DNA of 64,000 nt, taken from NCBI RefSeq assembly GCF_001677275.1, contig NZ_CP016178.1:1279834-1343833 (forward strand), read 5' to 3'. The notes beneath the pieces were generated by a model. That model was not told the DNA's origin and ran no database searches. It saw nothing but the letters and a program-made list of their open reading frames with translations. Both the position numbers and the translations under genes were made by a program. The stretch comes from Vibrio breoganii. GTDB lineage: Bacteria; Pseudomonadota; Gammaproteobacteria; Enterobacterales; Vibrionaceae. Of the stretch, positions 1 through 8,671 are shown piece after piece; the first letter of the stretch is position 1; the number at the start of each line of letters is the position of its first letter.

Positions 1-129
1 GTCATAGTCAAAGCCAGCAGCAAGTATGGCATGCAGTGCATGAGTCAACTCTGGCGCATACGTACCATTGGCTTGGTCAGTGTCACCTAGTGTCGCGTGG
101 CTGGTAACGGGAATAAGTACTTTGGTCAT
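1..129 (-). CDS. DJ-1/PfpI-like class I glutamine amidotransferase-type protein (N-terminal fragment)
   Basis: Only the first 43 codons lie in the window; the gene runs off the left edge. The start (ATG, complement of 127-129) gives MTKVLIPVTSHATLGDT, followed by a stretch ending LHAILAAGFDYD. The opening beta-strand followed by TSH and a G-D/N-T segment is typical of the DJ-1/PfpI superfamily (small chaperone, protease or glyoxalase-like enzymes). The catalytic cysteine would lie further left and cannot be seen, so activity is not assigned. It is divergent from the TPR gene on its right. Confidence 0.55.
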   Translation of the reverse strand, partial: MTKVLIPVTSHATLGDTDQANGTYAPELTHALHAILAAGFDYD

Positions 130-252
130 TGTCTATCCTTTAGAGCTAAATGAAGTGCTATAGCATTAGATAGTAGTTGCTAATTGATTGGTGTGTAATA
201 GCATTATTCAATGCTCTGCTCAGTAAAGAGCACAATGACCCGAGGAGTTGGC

Positions 253-738
253 ATGGATAGCATCATTAGAAACGCAATTGCATTGCGCAAAGAAGGGAAA
301 TACTCACAGTCTAGGGAGCTACTTGAAGGTCTAGTACCCGATGAGCTCTATCAAGGACAGGCGCACCTGCATATTGCTTGGTCCTATGACAACGAAGGAA
401 AAGAGCAGTTGGCCATTTCCCACTATCAACAAGCGTTACTGGGTAAACTGACTTCAATAGAACGCTTCGATACGCTGTTTGGTCTTGCCTCTACGTTTAG
501 GAGTCTTGGTCAATACAAGAAAGCACTTTACTACTTTGAGCAGACGATGAGCGAATACCCCGATTCAGTAGAGGTGCAACCCTTCTACGCAATGTGCTTA
601 TATAATCTTGGAGAGCACAAACGAGCGACCTCATTGTTGCTGGAACTACTGGTTTCTACCACCAGCAGTGAAGCCATCAAAGAGTATCAACGCGCTATAT
701 TGCTCTACGCGAAAGATTTAGACCAGAAATGGTCATGA
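253..738 (+). CDS. Tetratricopeptide-repeat protein
   Basis: A 161-residue protein with helical TPR-like repeats: an alanine/leucine-rich helix pair around ELYQGQAHLHIAWSYDNEG, then IERFDTLFGLASTFRSLGQY with a YYFEQTMSEYP helix, then PFYAMCLYNLGEHKRA. TPR domains usually hold partner proteins; no enzymatic motif is visible and no partner is suggested by the neighbours. An upstream in-frame ATG exists at 211, but the ATG at 253 is preceded by a good Shine-Dalgarno (cgaggag) at the right distance, so I use it. No signal peptide, so probably cytoplasmic. Confidence 0.75.
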   Translation: MDSIIRNAIALRKEGKYSQSRELLEGLVPDELYQGQAHLHIAWSYDNEGKEQLAISHYQQALLGKLTSIERFDTLFGLASTFRSLGQYKKALYYFEQTMSEYPDSVEVQPFYAMCLYNLGEHKRATSLLLELLVSTTSSEAIKEYQRAILLYAKDLDQKWS

Positions 739-755
739 GTAAAAAATACAAAACA

Positions 756-818
756 TCACTTCACTTCACGTCACGTCACGTCACGTCACGTCACGTCACG
801 TCACGTCACGTCACGTCA
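756..818. repeat. Pentanucleotide tandem array (TCACG)n
   Basis: Two TCACT units followed by ten perfect TCACG units and a trailing TCA. It lies between the convergent TPR and N-acetyltransferase genes, and its right end supplies the last codon positions and the stop codon of the latter. Such arrays vary in copy number by slipped-strand mispairing; here a change would leave the protein unchanged, because every repeat unit read on the minus strand re-creates the stop. Confidence 0.9.
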
Positions 819-1606
819 AAATACTGAGCAATCTTTTGATACGGCATATCAAGCTCTAAACCAAAGTGAGTCTTCACTTGCTTAAAGTAATCAGACTCAT
901 TGGAGAGCTTTATCTCCGTAATCTGCTCACCTTTCTTAATCTTCAAAAGATCGTTAAGCAAGGTAACTGTGCCTTCTTCGGTCGCTATCGACGCGATACC
1001 GGCAGACGTAAACACTGAATTGGGGCTTGTTGAGGTAAAGTGATTGCCGTATTCAATATCACCGGCGCACACCTCTTCCATATCGAAGCTATAAAGATTG
1101 AGCCAGTTATCTTGGTCTTTTACCTGCAACATGGTGCCGTATAAATCATGAGCGACCAAACGGAAGGTTTGTAGATCGGTACAAAGCTCAGTATCCATTG
1201 TTAGAGGAAGCGGATGCCTTGGAGTTTGCGAACCAAAGCCCACATCCACCAGCCATTGCTGGCCATCAAGTGTAACCAATGAGACTTGGTGCCCTCGCCC
1301 TGTTGGTGCTCCCGACAGGTGCACTCGACCCAACAGTGCTCTTGCTTCAAAACCTATTGCTGATAAGACTCTCAGCATCAAACCGTTCAATTCAAAACAG
1401 TAACCACCACGCTGATGAGTAACAACCTTATTGAAAATTTCATCTGCGGTAGTCTCTATCTTTTTGCCCGCAATCACATCAAAGTTTTCAAAGGGTACAG
1501 CTCTGTGCTGAGCATTGTGCAGTGCCTTTAAGCCTTGCACTGAAACCTCGGGTTGCTTCGATAAGCCAATTCGAGAAAGGTATTGAGAGAGGGTATCTGA
1601 GTTCAT
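806..1606 (-). CDS. Arylamine N-acetyltransferase
   Basis: A 266-residue protein of normal family length. It transfers an acetyl group from acetyl-CoA to arylamines and hydrazines through a cysteine thioester in the cytoplasm. The Cys-His-Asp triad is visible: Cys70 in RGGYCFELNG, His106 in GRGHQVSLV and Asp121 in VDVGFGSQ, with the spacing expected for the family. An N-terminal helical segment containing VPFENFD also fits. The natural substrate in Vibrio is unknown. The stop codon lies inside the TCACG pentamer array at the gene's 3' end. It is a single-gene unit, divergent from yjdM. Confidence 0.93.
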   Translation of the reverse strand: MNSDTLSQYLSRIGLSKQPEVSVQGLKALHNAQHRAVPFENFDVIAGKKIETTADEIFNKVVTHQRGGYCFELNGLMLRVLSAIGFEARALLGRVHLSGAPTGRGHQVSLVTLDGQQWLVDVGFGSQTPRHPLPLTMDTELCTDLQTFRLVAHDLYGTMLQVKDQDNWLNLYSFDMEEVCAGDIEYGNHFTSTSPNSVFTSAGIASIATEEGTVTLLNDLLKIKKGEQITEIKLSNESDYFKQVKTHFGLELDMPYQKIAQYFDVT

Positions 1607-1732
1607 TAGCCAAGTTCCTTATTGTAACTAAAGAGCAAGTTAACACATTCTTGTTAAACCCAGCGACACTCTCGCCAATACTCAAAAACCTCAGTACCAT
1701 ATAAGGAAAGTTTAACCCATCGGAAAACCAGT

Positions 1733-2071
1733 ATGTCTCTTCCTCCTTGCCCAAATTGCAGCTCAGAATATGTGTATCAAGATCAGAGCAACCTAGTGTG
1801 CCCAGAATGCGCCTATGAATGGAACCCAACTCAAGACGCTATTGAAGCAGAAGCTTCAGCGGTACGTGACGTTAATGGCAATAAGTTAGAGCAAGGGGAC
1901 AAAGTCACCATCATCAAAGATCTCAAGGTTAAAGGAAGCTCTTCTGCGGTTAAGATTGGCGCCAAGGCGGTCATTAAGCGCGTAACCATAGCTAAAGACC
2001 ACCAGCTCGACTGCAAAGTTGAAGGTTGGGGTGAAATCCTAATTACTGCGAAATATGTGAAGAAGAGTTAA
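1733..2071 (+). CDS. yjdM: YjdM/PhnA-family zinc-ribbon protein
   Basis: A 112-residue protein matching the PhnA/YjdM family along its length: an N-terminal zinc ribbon with Cys6/Cys9 and Cys23/Cys26 (CPNC and CPEC), an EWNP segment, then a small beta-rich domain beginning DVNGNKLEQGDKVTIIKDLKVKG. Despite the old name phnA (alkylphosphonate operon), the family is not phosphonoacetate hydrolase and its biochemical role is not settled. No phn genes lie nearby. It is a single gene with its own short upstream region. Confidence 0.9.
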   Translation: MSLPPCPNCSSEYVYQDQSNLVCPECAYEWNPTQDAIEAEASAVRDVNGNKLEQGDKVTIIKDLKVKGSSSAVKIGAKAVIKRVTIAKDHQLDCKVEGWGEILITAKYVKKS

Positions 2072-2196
2072 GCCTGTCAGACCATTTTCAATGAGCCGAT
2101 ATGCTCTGCTTTCTAGTTAGGTTGTAGAGCAAAAGTTGCAAAGTCTATTTTTTGAACAACACTCTATCCAATGCAATGGATATCAAGGAATATGAC

Positions 2197-2781
2197 ATGC
2201 GACATTTTCTGACACTCTGCGCGATGCTCTCTATGAGTTTGTTCATCCCTTTAAAAGCGATAGCCGCTGGGCACTATCAGGTCGATTCAAAGATCTCCAC
2301 CGTCAGCTTTGCCACCATCAAGAAACAATACATCGTTGAACCTGCGGTTATTAGTGGTGTATCGGGCAGTCTTGATGACAAAGGTATGTTGGAAGTGATG
2401 GTGCCTCTCAAGAATTTGGACACTGGTGTATCGATTCGAAATGACAGGCTCAATGAGCTCTTTTTCAACGCTGCAACCTTCCCTGATGTGAAAATATCAG
2501 CTCAGGTTCCAGCTGAGTTGATGAAAGGCGATAGGGTTGTAACGCAAGCAACCATAGCTGCAACAGTTACTCTATATGGGAAATCTCAAACTCTAGACTT
2601 TATGCTTAATATCGTAAGAGTTGGGAATGTAATTTCGGTATCGAGCGTCAAACCTGTCATCGTAGATGGCACAAGTTTTGGTATTCCCAAAGAAGCCCTG
2701 CAGGCCGTATCAAAGACCGTGGGTGATATAGCGATATCCTCCACCGTCGCGGTAAACGTTTCTTTGGTGCTGATACAGTAG
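2197..2781 (+). CDS. YceI-family periplasmic lipocalin-like protein
   Basis: About 195 residues with a Sec signal peptide (MRHFLTLCAMLSMSLFIPLKAIAA) and a mature part starting GHYQVDSKISTVSFATIKKQ, the usual YceI opening. YceI proteins fold as an extended lipocalin barrel and bind isoprenoid/quinone-like lipids in the periplasm. The frame extends upstream through a TTG at 2152, but the ATG at 2197 follows AAGGA at proper spacing and begins the signal peptide, so that start is chosen. The gene ends before a bidirectional terminator shared with the convergent EamA gene. Confidence 0.87.
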   Translation: MRHFLTLCAMLSMSLFIPLKAIAAGHYQVDSKISTVSFATIKKQYIVEPAVISGVSGSLDDKGMLEVMVPLKNLDTGVSIRNDRLNELFFNAATFPDVKISAQVPAELMKGDRVVTQATIAATVTLYGKSQTLDFMLNIVRVGNVISVSSVKPVIVDGTSFGIPKEALQAVSKTVGDIAISSTVAVNVSLVLIQ

Positions 2782-2800
2782 CTATTACAAAGAGTAATTT

Positions 2801-2845
2801 AAAAATAGCGCCCACTGTTTTATACATAGTAGGGCGCTATTTTTG
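2801..2845. terminator. Bidirectional Rho-independent terminator
   Basis: A 13-base arm aaaaatagcgccc (2801-2813) pairs with gggcgctattttt (2832-2844), leaving U-runs on both strands. It sits between the convergent YceI and EamA genes. Confidence 0.85.
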
Positions 2846-2867
2846 TCTGACTGAAAAACTGGATTAA

Positions 2868-3770
2868 CTACGATTTTTCCTTTTGAAATGGCACCAACAA
2901 CTGCTTGCCAAACACATTGATAAGCGCACCGATGACGATTAGTCCCCCTCCCATGTAAGTCCAAACAGACGGAATCTCGCTAAACACCCAAACGCCAAGT
3001 AATGCAGAGAACACGATCTGCACATAAGAATACGCAGACGCTTTACCCGCATCTTGGGTTTGCATTGCTTTGGTTAGGCCGTACTGACCTATCTGAGTAA
3101 AGATGCCGACGAGTACTAGCATGATAGTGATATACAGACTTGGCCAAACAAAATCCTGCCAGATCAATAGGGTAGAAACCGGAAGAGCCACCATAGGGAA
3201 ATACAAAATGATGACAGAGCTGTCTTCTGTTCGGCTTAGCTTTCGTACAATAACGTAGGCAATGGAGCTTCCAAACGCGCCGCAAAGAGCAATCATTATG
3301 CTAAACATAGGCAATTCACTACTATCTCCGCCCATGTTCGGCTGAACCATAACGAACAATCCCAGTAAACAAAATGCAATGCATATCATGGTGGACTGCT
3401 GAATACGCTCTTTAAGGAACAGCACGCCAAGTAGGGCAGTAAACACAGGATGGACATACTGCAATATAGTGGCTTCAGCCAAGGGTAATGTGGTGACTGC
3501 ATAGTACACACACATTAACGCGCCTGTTCCAACCGCACCACGTAGAAACAGCAGAGGCTTGTTGTTGCCCAGCGCGGATATCCCCTTTCGCTTTACGTCG
3601 ATGTAACTAATGATTAGCGACACCAATGCCCTAGCCGCCACAATCTCAAATACAGGAATGCCATAGTTACTGATGTACTTCACACACGCCGACATGAGCG
3701 CGAACCCAAAAGCGGAGAGAAGCATAAACCTAACCCCAACAGGGATTAGTGAGAGAGAAGAAGTTGGCAT
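2868..3770 (-). CDS. EamA/DMT-family inner-membrane transporter
   Basis: 300 residues composed of about ten hydrophobic helices in two EamA repeats, roughly residues 10-140 and 155-290. Typical DMT motifs are visible at the end of the first repeat (LQYVHPVFTALLGVLFLKER) and of the second (YSYVQIVFSALLGVWVFSE). The family exports amino acids, purines, drugs or other small metabolites; the substrate cannot be told from sequence. Monocistronic; it ends at the shared terminator to its left. Confidence 0.88.
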   Translation of the reverse strand: MPTSSLSLIPVGVRFMLLSAFGFALMSACVKYISNYGIPVFEIVAARALVSLIISYIDVKRKGISALGNNKPLLFLRGAVGTGALMCVYYAVTTLPLAEATILQYVHPVFTALLGVLFLKERIQQSTMICIAFCLLGLFVMVQPNMGGDSSELPMFSIMIALCGAFGSSIAYVIVRKLSRTEDSSVIILYFPMVALPVSTLLIWQDFVWPSLYITIMLVLVGIFTQIGQYGLTKAMQTQDAGKASAYSYVQIVFSALLGVWVFSEIPSVWTYMGGGLIVIGALINVFGKQLLVPFQKEKS

Positions 3771-3890
3771 AGTAGTGTCTGTTAGTCTTGGGGGACGAGA
3801 ATCATATCCTAGTTTAGGATACTCGAGCTAAGTGATTGTGATTAATTGGGAAAATAAGTCGGGGTGGAATGTACGAACGGGCTATGAACT

Positions 3891-4002
3891 GTCATCTCCG
3901 AAGTCTTTTCTGGGCCAGCACACTGGTCGGAGATCTCTTCAACTGTAGAGCTCATTAGATCCTCGACCGGAATGCCGGCCCAGAAAAGCACTCGAGGATG
4001 AC
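3891..4002. repeat. Two inverted REP-like hairpin units (GTCAT...ATCT family)
   Basis: Left unit, minus orientation: ATCTCCGA at 3894-3901 pairs with TCGGAGAT at 3927-3934, with GTCAT at its outer edge. Right unit, plus orientation: ATCCTCGA at 3959-3966 pairs with TCGAGGAT at 3992-3999, followed by GAC. The two units are also complementary to each other through TTTTCTGGGCC (3906-3916) and GGCCCAGAAAA (3977-3987). They share the AGATCC-stem-GGATGAC architecture of the arrays at 7.6, 14.2 and 56 kb, and they follow the FUSC gene, where they may act as a 3' hairpin. Confidence 0.75.
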
Positions 4003-4011
4003 CGAGTTCAA

Positions 4012-5385
4012 CTACAGATCTCGATATAACTTCATATAGAATGCACTGATAGCAAGAGCAAGCGCCATAACGGTTAGCATAGTAATCGGCACCACAAGTG
4101 AAAAGCTCGGTGTAAGGTACATGGCACTCATGGTCATTACCATTAGTAAGTTAACACCTAGTACTTTTTGCAATGCTAGAGCCGGCTTTGAAGCTATCTT
4201 CCAAATCAAAAATACATTCACAAAATAGAATCCAGCTAGCTGCCAAAGCTCTGTAAATGATGGCAGGATAAGCACATACTGGGTTAAGAAAAATGTCCCC
4301 CAACCCGCAACGCCAATCACAGTTTGCCCGATTGCGTTGCTCGGCAAACTCACTATCACACTCGCAAAAATCGCACAGACCAAAGGCATCATGTAAGCGC
4401 CTGGAATTGGCAAATACCACCAGATTGCAAGACCAGTTAGAAGTACACTAAGCGATCGAACCACATTACCCAGTCGTTTATCTAAAGGTAAGTCAAAGGC
4501 ACTGTACTTGATCTTCGGGATCGCGTATTTCACTGTCATTTGGTCTAGCCATTTGCCTAGATCATCACGCCCATTCATGGGATTAGAAAGTGCTTTAGTC
4601 AGTAGGCTGCTTCCATCTCTAACATCTTGCACGTCCACCGAACGAGCTACCTTTGGCGACTCAACTAATACTTCAAGGAGCTCAATGGCACGGATAATCA
4701 CGCGCCAAGCGCTTCTCTCATGTCTTAGTCTGTGGCTACCATTCAAAGGCAGATCCAATATTGCTTTTAACTTGCTTAGATTCGTTTTTTGCTGGCCCGC
4801 CAACTCTTCGTCACGTTCAAATTTACCCAAAGAAAGTTGGCTCAGCTGTGCCTTCAAGTTTTTTGTTGTTGGTACCAACAACGCAAAGAAATCGTCTTCT
4901 ATCTTTTGTGGCCAAATAACACTGAATATCACACTAAAAACGAACAAACCCAGCAAGGTTTCCTGAATCCGTAATATCGCTATATTGAAGGTTGTAACAC
5001 TATCAAACGAACCCATGCAGGCAATGATGGCACAAACAGTAAACCCGATGGTAAAGGCATATCCAAACTGTTTATGAGAACCCATGAACGAACAAAAGCC
5101 CAAAAACAGCGTAAACAACACAATAAATGCTAAGTGGTCTTGCGGAAACAGTGCCAACAAAAACATCGCATAGCTTATCCCTAAGAACGTACCTAACACT
5201 CGATTGCGCCCCTTCTTCACCGAGTGTGAATACGATTCGTTAGCTGCAGCAACCACTACCGCAATAGCTGCCCAATAAGGTTTGTCCCATCCGAACCATA
5301 ACGCTATCGAAATAGACAACGATATAGCCAGAGCGACTTTGATGGCTTCCTGAGTCGAGCGGCTCAACACAGTTGACCCCATCAT
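4012..5385 (-). CDS. FUSC-family inner-membrane efflux protein (AaeB-like)
   Basis: 457 residues with an N-terminal block of about six membrane helices (from residue ~12 onward, including IALWFGWDKPYWAAIAVVVA), a soluble central domain (residues ~165-315) and a second membrane block (residues ~320-450). This is the fusaric-acid-resistance/AaeB layout, but shorter than E. coli AaeB, which has about 650 residues. It is the third gene of a DUF1656-MFP-FUSC operon and overlaps the MFP gene by four bases (ATGA). Such tripartite sets export aromatic carboxylates or related toxic acids; the substrate here is inferred only from the family. Confidence 0.85.
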   Translation of the reverse strand: MMGSTVLSRSTQEAIKVALAISLSISIALWFGWDKPYWAAIAVVVAAANESYSHSVKKGRNRVLGTFLGISYAMFLLALFPQDHLAFIVLFTLFLGFCSFMGSHKQFGYAFTIGFTVCAIIACMGSFDSVTTFNIAILRIQETLLGLFVFSVIFSVIWPQKIEDDFFALLVPTTKNLKAQLSQLSLGKFERDEELAGQQKTNLSKLKAILDLPLNGSHRLRHERSAWRVIIRAIELLEVLVESPKVARSVDVQDVRDGSSLLTKALSNPMNGRDDLGKWLDQMTVKYAIPKIKYSAFDLPLDKRLGNVVRSLSVLLTGLAIWWYLPIPGAYMMPLVCAIFASVIVSLPSNAIGQTVIGVAGWGTFFLTQYVLILPSFTELWQLAGFYFVNVFLIWKIASKPALALQKVLGVNLLMVMTMSAMYLTPSFSLVVPITMLTVMALALAISAFYMKLYRDL

Positions 5386-6257
5386 TGCGGATTTTCCCCT
5401 TTGATGATCTTCACCGATGCAGTCATGCCAATACGCAGTTGAATATCTTCAGGAACATGAGTCAATTTCACTTTCACTGGGATTCGTTGTGCTAGACGAA
5501 TCCACTCAAAGTTAGGATTCACAACAGGTAACAAGCTGTTTCCCGTAGAGCCATCTTGCATCGAGATGCCGTAACCAACACTTTTGATTTCCGCTTCTAA
5601 CACGCGGTCAGATTGAGTCAGTAGCGTAACAAAGGAAAGATCGCCCTCATCGACACCTTGCAGATCAGTTTCTTTGAAAAAGCCTTCTATCCAAAAGCTG
5701 TCTTCATCAATAAGCGCGACTACCGGAGTATTCGCGGTAACTTGAGAGCCTTCTCGCAATTGCAAGTTAGTGATGTAGCCATCTGTTGGTGCATATACCT
5801 TAGTAAATTCAAGGTTCAGTTTTGCCTCTTCAACAGCGGCTTGCATCACCTCTAGGTTTGCCTTCGCTGTCTCTACCGCATTGCCTAAGTTATTTAGAGT
5901 CAATACTGGTACAGCTCCAGGCGCTCGCTTCTCAAGGCTGACTGCTCTTCGCTGCTCATCACGTGCTTTTTTAAGCAAAGCACTGGCTTGCTTTTTGCTT
6001 GCCAATGTTTTGTTCAGAGAAGCCTGATAAACACTCTGGTCAATCTCAAACAACAGATCACCTTTCTTCACTTGCACGTTGTCATTAACGTGCACATGAG
6101 TGACCTGACCTGTCACTCGAGGGGTAATCTCAACGATGTATGCTCGAACCTGACCATCTCGCGTCCATGGATTTGAATCATAAGTAGAGTAAAGTGTGTA
6201 ACCTACGAAGCCAGCCACAGCGACGAAGATTAATGTAGTGATATAACGCATCATCAT
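5382..6257 (-). CDS. HlyD/EmrA-type membrane fusion protein (AaeA-like)
   Basis: 291 residues: one N-terminal membrane anchor (residues ~5-22), the first lipoyl half around RVTGQVTHVHVNDNVQVKKGDLLFEID, a short coiled-coil hairpin (~65-135), the second lipoyl half with APTDGYITNLQLREGSQV, and a beta-barrel domain. It would link the inner-membrane FUSC pump to an outer-membrane channel across the periplasm. Operon position between the DUF1656 and FUSC genes matches aaeX-aaeA-aaeB order. RBS AAGG precedes the start. Confidence 0.88.
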   Translation of the reverse strand: MMMRYITTLIFVAVAGFVGYTLYSTYDSNPWTRDGQVRAYIVEITPRVTGQVTHVHVNDNVQVKKGDLLFEIDQSVYQASLNKTLASKKQASALLKKARDEQRRAVSLEKRAPGAVPVLTLNNLGNAVETAKANLEVMQAAVEEAKLNLEFTKVYAPTDGYITNLQLREGSQVTANTPVVALIDEDSFWIEGFFKETDLQGVDEGDLSFVTLLTQSDRVLEAEIKSVGYGISMQDGSTGNSLLPVVNPNFEWIRLAQRIPVKVKLTHVPEDIQLRIGMTASVKIIKGENPQ

Positions 6258-6265
6258 GCTTTACC

Positions 6266-6478
6266 TTAAACTAAATTCCAATAACGACTGATGACACCTA
6301 CAAAGATCACCACCAGACTCAGCTCAAAAATCGCAGGTACAGCAATGTATCGGTAGATACCGACCTTGTTACCCACGAAAGAAAAAATTGTTGTTGCTAG
6401 ATAGGAGACCAATACCGCCAATAACAAGGGCGGGAAATAAATCTCTCCAATAACCACTTCACTCGGCATAATTTCCAA
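6266..6478 (-). CDS. DUF1656 small membrane protein (AaeX-like)
   Basis: 70 residues (or 67 from the internal Met) with two hydrophobic helices and the GEIYFPPLLLAVLVSY opening characteristic of DUF1656/AaeX proteins, which accompany MFP-FUSC efflux pairs. It is the first gene of the operon, eight bases upstream of the MFP gene. The exact function of AaeX is unknown. The divergent LysR gene starts about 190 bases away and is the likely regulator. Confidence 0.85.
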   Translation of the reverse strand: MEIMPSEVVIGEIYFPPLLLAVLVSYLATTIFSFVGNKVGIYRYIAVPAIFELSLVVIFVGVISRYWNLV

Positions 6479-6668
6479 CCTGTAGCTCTGTTCAATAGCG
6501 CTAAGATACGATGGATTTGTAATAGGTTGTTAATCTCAGATGAAGGACAGAACCCGTCATAATCTGAAACAAAGAGAGAATATTGCATTCTTTTAAAGCG
6601 GATTAGTGGTCATTTTTGGATTTAGTTGTTACTGTTTTAAATACGATTTAGACCGAATAGACCTGTAT

Positions 6669-7577
6669 ATGAATTTCAGTCTCGAACAACTGCTTGCCTT
6701 CGTAAACGTTTATGAACAACTCTCTTTCAGCAAGGCAGCCGTTAAATTAAACAAGCACAGAACGACCATTGGTCAAGTAATTACCAACTTAGAAGACCAG
6801 TTAGCAGTTACCCTGTTCAACAGAATTGGGCGCTCAGTCGAACCCACAGAAGATGGACACCTGCTGTACCATTACGCCAAGCAAGCCATTGAACAGGCAA
6901 AAACCTTCGATAAGGTGGCTCTCAGCCTTTCGTATGGTGAATTGGAAAGTATCAATATCGCATACTCAAATATTCTGCCTCAAAAATTACTGGCTGACAT
7001 TCGAGTGCAATTGGCAAAAGACTTTCCGAGCATGCGCGTGAACTTTAGCGCAAAAACCAAATCTGAAGTCAAAACTGGCTTAACCAACGGCGATATACAC
7101 TTTGCGCTAGTAAATATTCACGAGAGCACTGCGATACATAGCTTAGATGCGACCTTCCTAGGGAATTTAGAGTTTCTACCTTTTGTTAAAAAAGACAGCG
7201 AAGTCACCAAGCTATCCTCAGACAAAGTGTATGGTGAGTTGCGTAATCAACGACAATTTGTGTTAACTGCATTGGTTGATGACGGGATGAAAGACAAGAT
7301 CTTGCTCTCTGCTGACCATGAAGAAATTGACCAGCTTTCGCTTATTGTAAAGTTAGTGCAAGAAGAACTGGGCTGGGCATTGCTACCTAAATCACTAATG
7401 TCTTCAGACTACGTCAACGCAAATATGCAGCATGTCAAAATGGATCAAATGAAGCATGGATTCAAGTTTGGTTTTGCCCTGTGGTGTCCGCACTCTAAGC
7501 AAATTGCCACAGTGAAAAAATCAGTACTCATGGCGATAGATGCGTTCATCAATGAGCATATTATCAAGCAGATTTAA
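6669..7577 (+). CDS. LysR-family transcriptional regulator (AaeR-like position)
   Basis: About 302 residues. The N-terminus MNFSLEQLLAFVNVYEQLSF continues into a winged helix (residues ~3-60) with the LysR pattern SFSKAAVKLNKHRTTIGQVI, a linker helix, and a periplasmic-binding-protein-like effector domain (~90-295). The frame is open upstream to 6606, but the LysR domain begins at the Met at 6669. It is divergent from the aaeXAB-like operon, the classical arrangement in which a LysR protein controls the adjacent efflux genes in response to an aromatic acid. Confidence 0.9.
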   Translation: MNFSLEQLLAFVNVYEQLSFSKAAVKLNKHRTTIGQVITNLEDQLAVTLFNRIGRSVEPTEDGHLLYHYAKQAIEQAKTFDKVALSLSYGELESINIAYSNILPQKLLADIRVQLAKDFPSMRVNFSAKTKSEVKTGLTNGDIHFALVNIHESTAIHSLDATFLGNLEFLPFVKKDSEVTKLSSDKVYGELRNQRQFVLTALVDDGMKDKILLSADHEEIDQLSLIVKLVQEELGWALLPKSLMSSDYVNANMQHVKMDQMKHGFKFGFALWCPHSKQIATVKKSVLMAIDAFINEHIIKQI

Positions 7578-8009
7578 CGTCGTTCAAAAGGTGGCTTATT
7601 GGGAACCTGCTGACTCCTGTAGATGAAGAGATCCCCGATAAAACACTTTGGGGATGACGAATGTCGGTCATTGGTTCGAAAGGACTGACTGCTTCGTCGT
7701 TACCAAGGTGTTTTATTGGGAACCTGCTGGCTTCTGAAGGTGAAGAGATCCCCGATAAGACACTTCGGGGATGACAGAAATCGACCATTGTACATAGGGG
7801 CTAACCTCCCCGTCGTTACCAAGGTGTTTTATTGGGAACTTGTTGGCTTCTGCAGGTGAAGAGATCCTCGATAGGACACTTCGGGGATGACTAAAATCAA
7901 CTATTCGTACGGAGGAGCTAACTTCTCCGTCGTTCCCAAAGTGTTTTATTGGGAATCTGCTGGCTCCTGTAGATGAAGAGATCCCCGATAAAACACTTTG
8001 GGGATGACA
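7578..8009 (+). repeat. Array A: about 3.7 copies of a 117-bp tandem repeat
   Basis: Units starting CGTCGTT begin at 7578, 7695, 7811 and 7928 (period 116-117). Each contains GTGTTTTATTGGGAA followed, ~25 bases on, by GAGATCCCCGATAAGACAC and TTCGGGGATGAC, which form a hairpin (ATCCCCGA/TCGGGGAT). The same unit in the same orientation forms array B to the right of the rbs operon. The array fills the gap between the LysR gene and the rbs promoter; no gene is supported within it. Confidence 0.92.
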
Positions 8010-8071
8010 ATAGTGAACTTTAGTTTTGGGTACCTAACTCTCTAGATCCTACTACTCGAAATCACATGTAA

Positions 8072-8087
8072 CATGATATTAATCACA
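8072..8087 (-). promoter_or_regulatory. Candidate CRP site upstream of rbsD
   Basis: On the minus strand TGTGATTAATATCATG matches the CRP consensus TGTGA-N6-TCACA with one perfect and one partly matching half-site. It lies ~140 bases before rbsD, where cAMP-CRP activation of a sugar operon is expected. This is a visual match only. Confidence 0.4.
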
Positions 8088-8168
8088 CTCCCGTCTACCT
8101 CACTCTAGATCCTAGTCACACATTCTCCGACTACTCCTCGCTAATTAATCAATGTTGGTTATTATTCC

Positions 8169-8186
8169 CATCGATACGTATCGATG
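8169..8186. promoter_or_regulatory. Perfect 18-bp palindrome, candidate RbsR operator
   Basis: CATCGATACGTATCGATG is a perfect 18-bp palindrome with a central CG, the form of LacI/GalR-family operators, 44 bases upstream of the rbsD start. The last gene of the operon encodes a LacI-family RbsR, its probable ligand. Confidence 0.65.
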
Positions 8187-8229
8187 AGTTTAAAATCGAC
8201 AATAGCGATAACACAGAAGGTCGCAAAAC

Positions 8230-8649
8230 ATGAAGAAAAGTACCCTAATTAATTCCGAGATTTCATATCTAGTTTCCACTCTTGGCCATACAGATGAAAT
8301 CACAATTTGCGACGCTGGTTTGCCCATCCCAGATGAAACTCAGCGAATCGATCTTGCACTGACACACGGTGTGCCCTCGTTTATCGAAACGATCAAGGTG
8401 ATCTTATCTGAGTCTCAAGTTGAGGGTGTCGTCCTCGCGGAAGAGTTCAAGGTTGTCAGTCCATCTCTTCATGATGCCTTCCTTAGTGAAATCGAAGCAG
8501 AACAAGAGCGCTGTGGAAAAAACATCACTATCACCTACATCTCTCATGAAGCTTTCAAAGACCAAACGCGTCAAAGCCGCGCTGTGGTCAGAACTGGCGA
8601 ATGCACACCCTACGCTAACGTTATTTTCCAAGCTGGCGTCGTCTTTTAA
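8230..8649 (+). CDS. rbsD: D-ribose pyranase RbsD
   Basis: 139 residues, the usual RbsD length. It interconverts beta-pyranose and beta-furanose forms of ribose in the cytoplasm so that the sugar imported by RbsABC can be phosphorylated. His20 (LGHTDE) and Asp28 (CDAGLPIP), corresponding to the catalytic region of the E. coli enzyme, are in place, and the C-terminal RTGECTPYANVIFQAGV is a family hallmark. RBS GAAGG upstream. First gene of rbsDACBKR, 22 bases before rbsA. Confidence 0.96.
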   Translation: MKKSTLINSEISYLVSTLGHTDEITICDAGLPIPDETQRIDLALTHGVPSFIETIKVILSESQVEGVVLAEEFKVVSPSLHDAFLSEIEAEQERCGKNITITYISHEAFKDQTRQSRAVVRTGECTPYANVIFQAGVVF

Positions 8650-8671
8650 TCCATTGGTTTAAGGAACTGGT

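Noticed and set aside
1488..1829. Minus-strand frame across the N-acetyltransferase/yjdM divergent promoter
   Set aside because: It shares most of its length with antisense of two well-supported genes and has no family features.
4508..4966. Plus-strand frame of 152 codons inside the FUSC gene
   Set aside because: Antisense shadow of a well-supported membrane protein; no signals of its own.
7564..7788. A short minus-strand frame in array A with a similar repeated peptide
   Set aside because: Same reason as for array B; it breaks after two units and lacks initiation signals.
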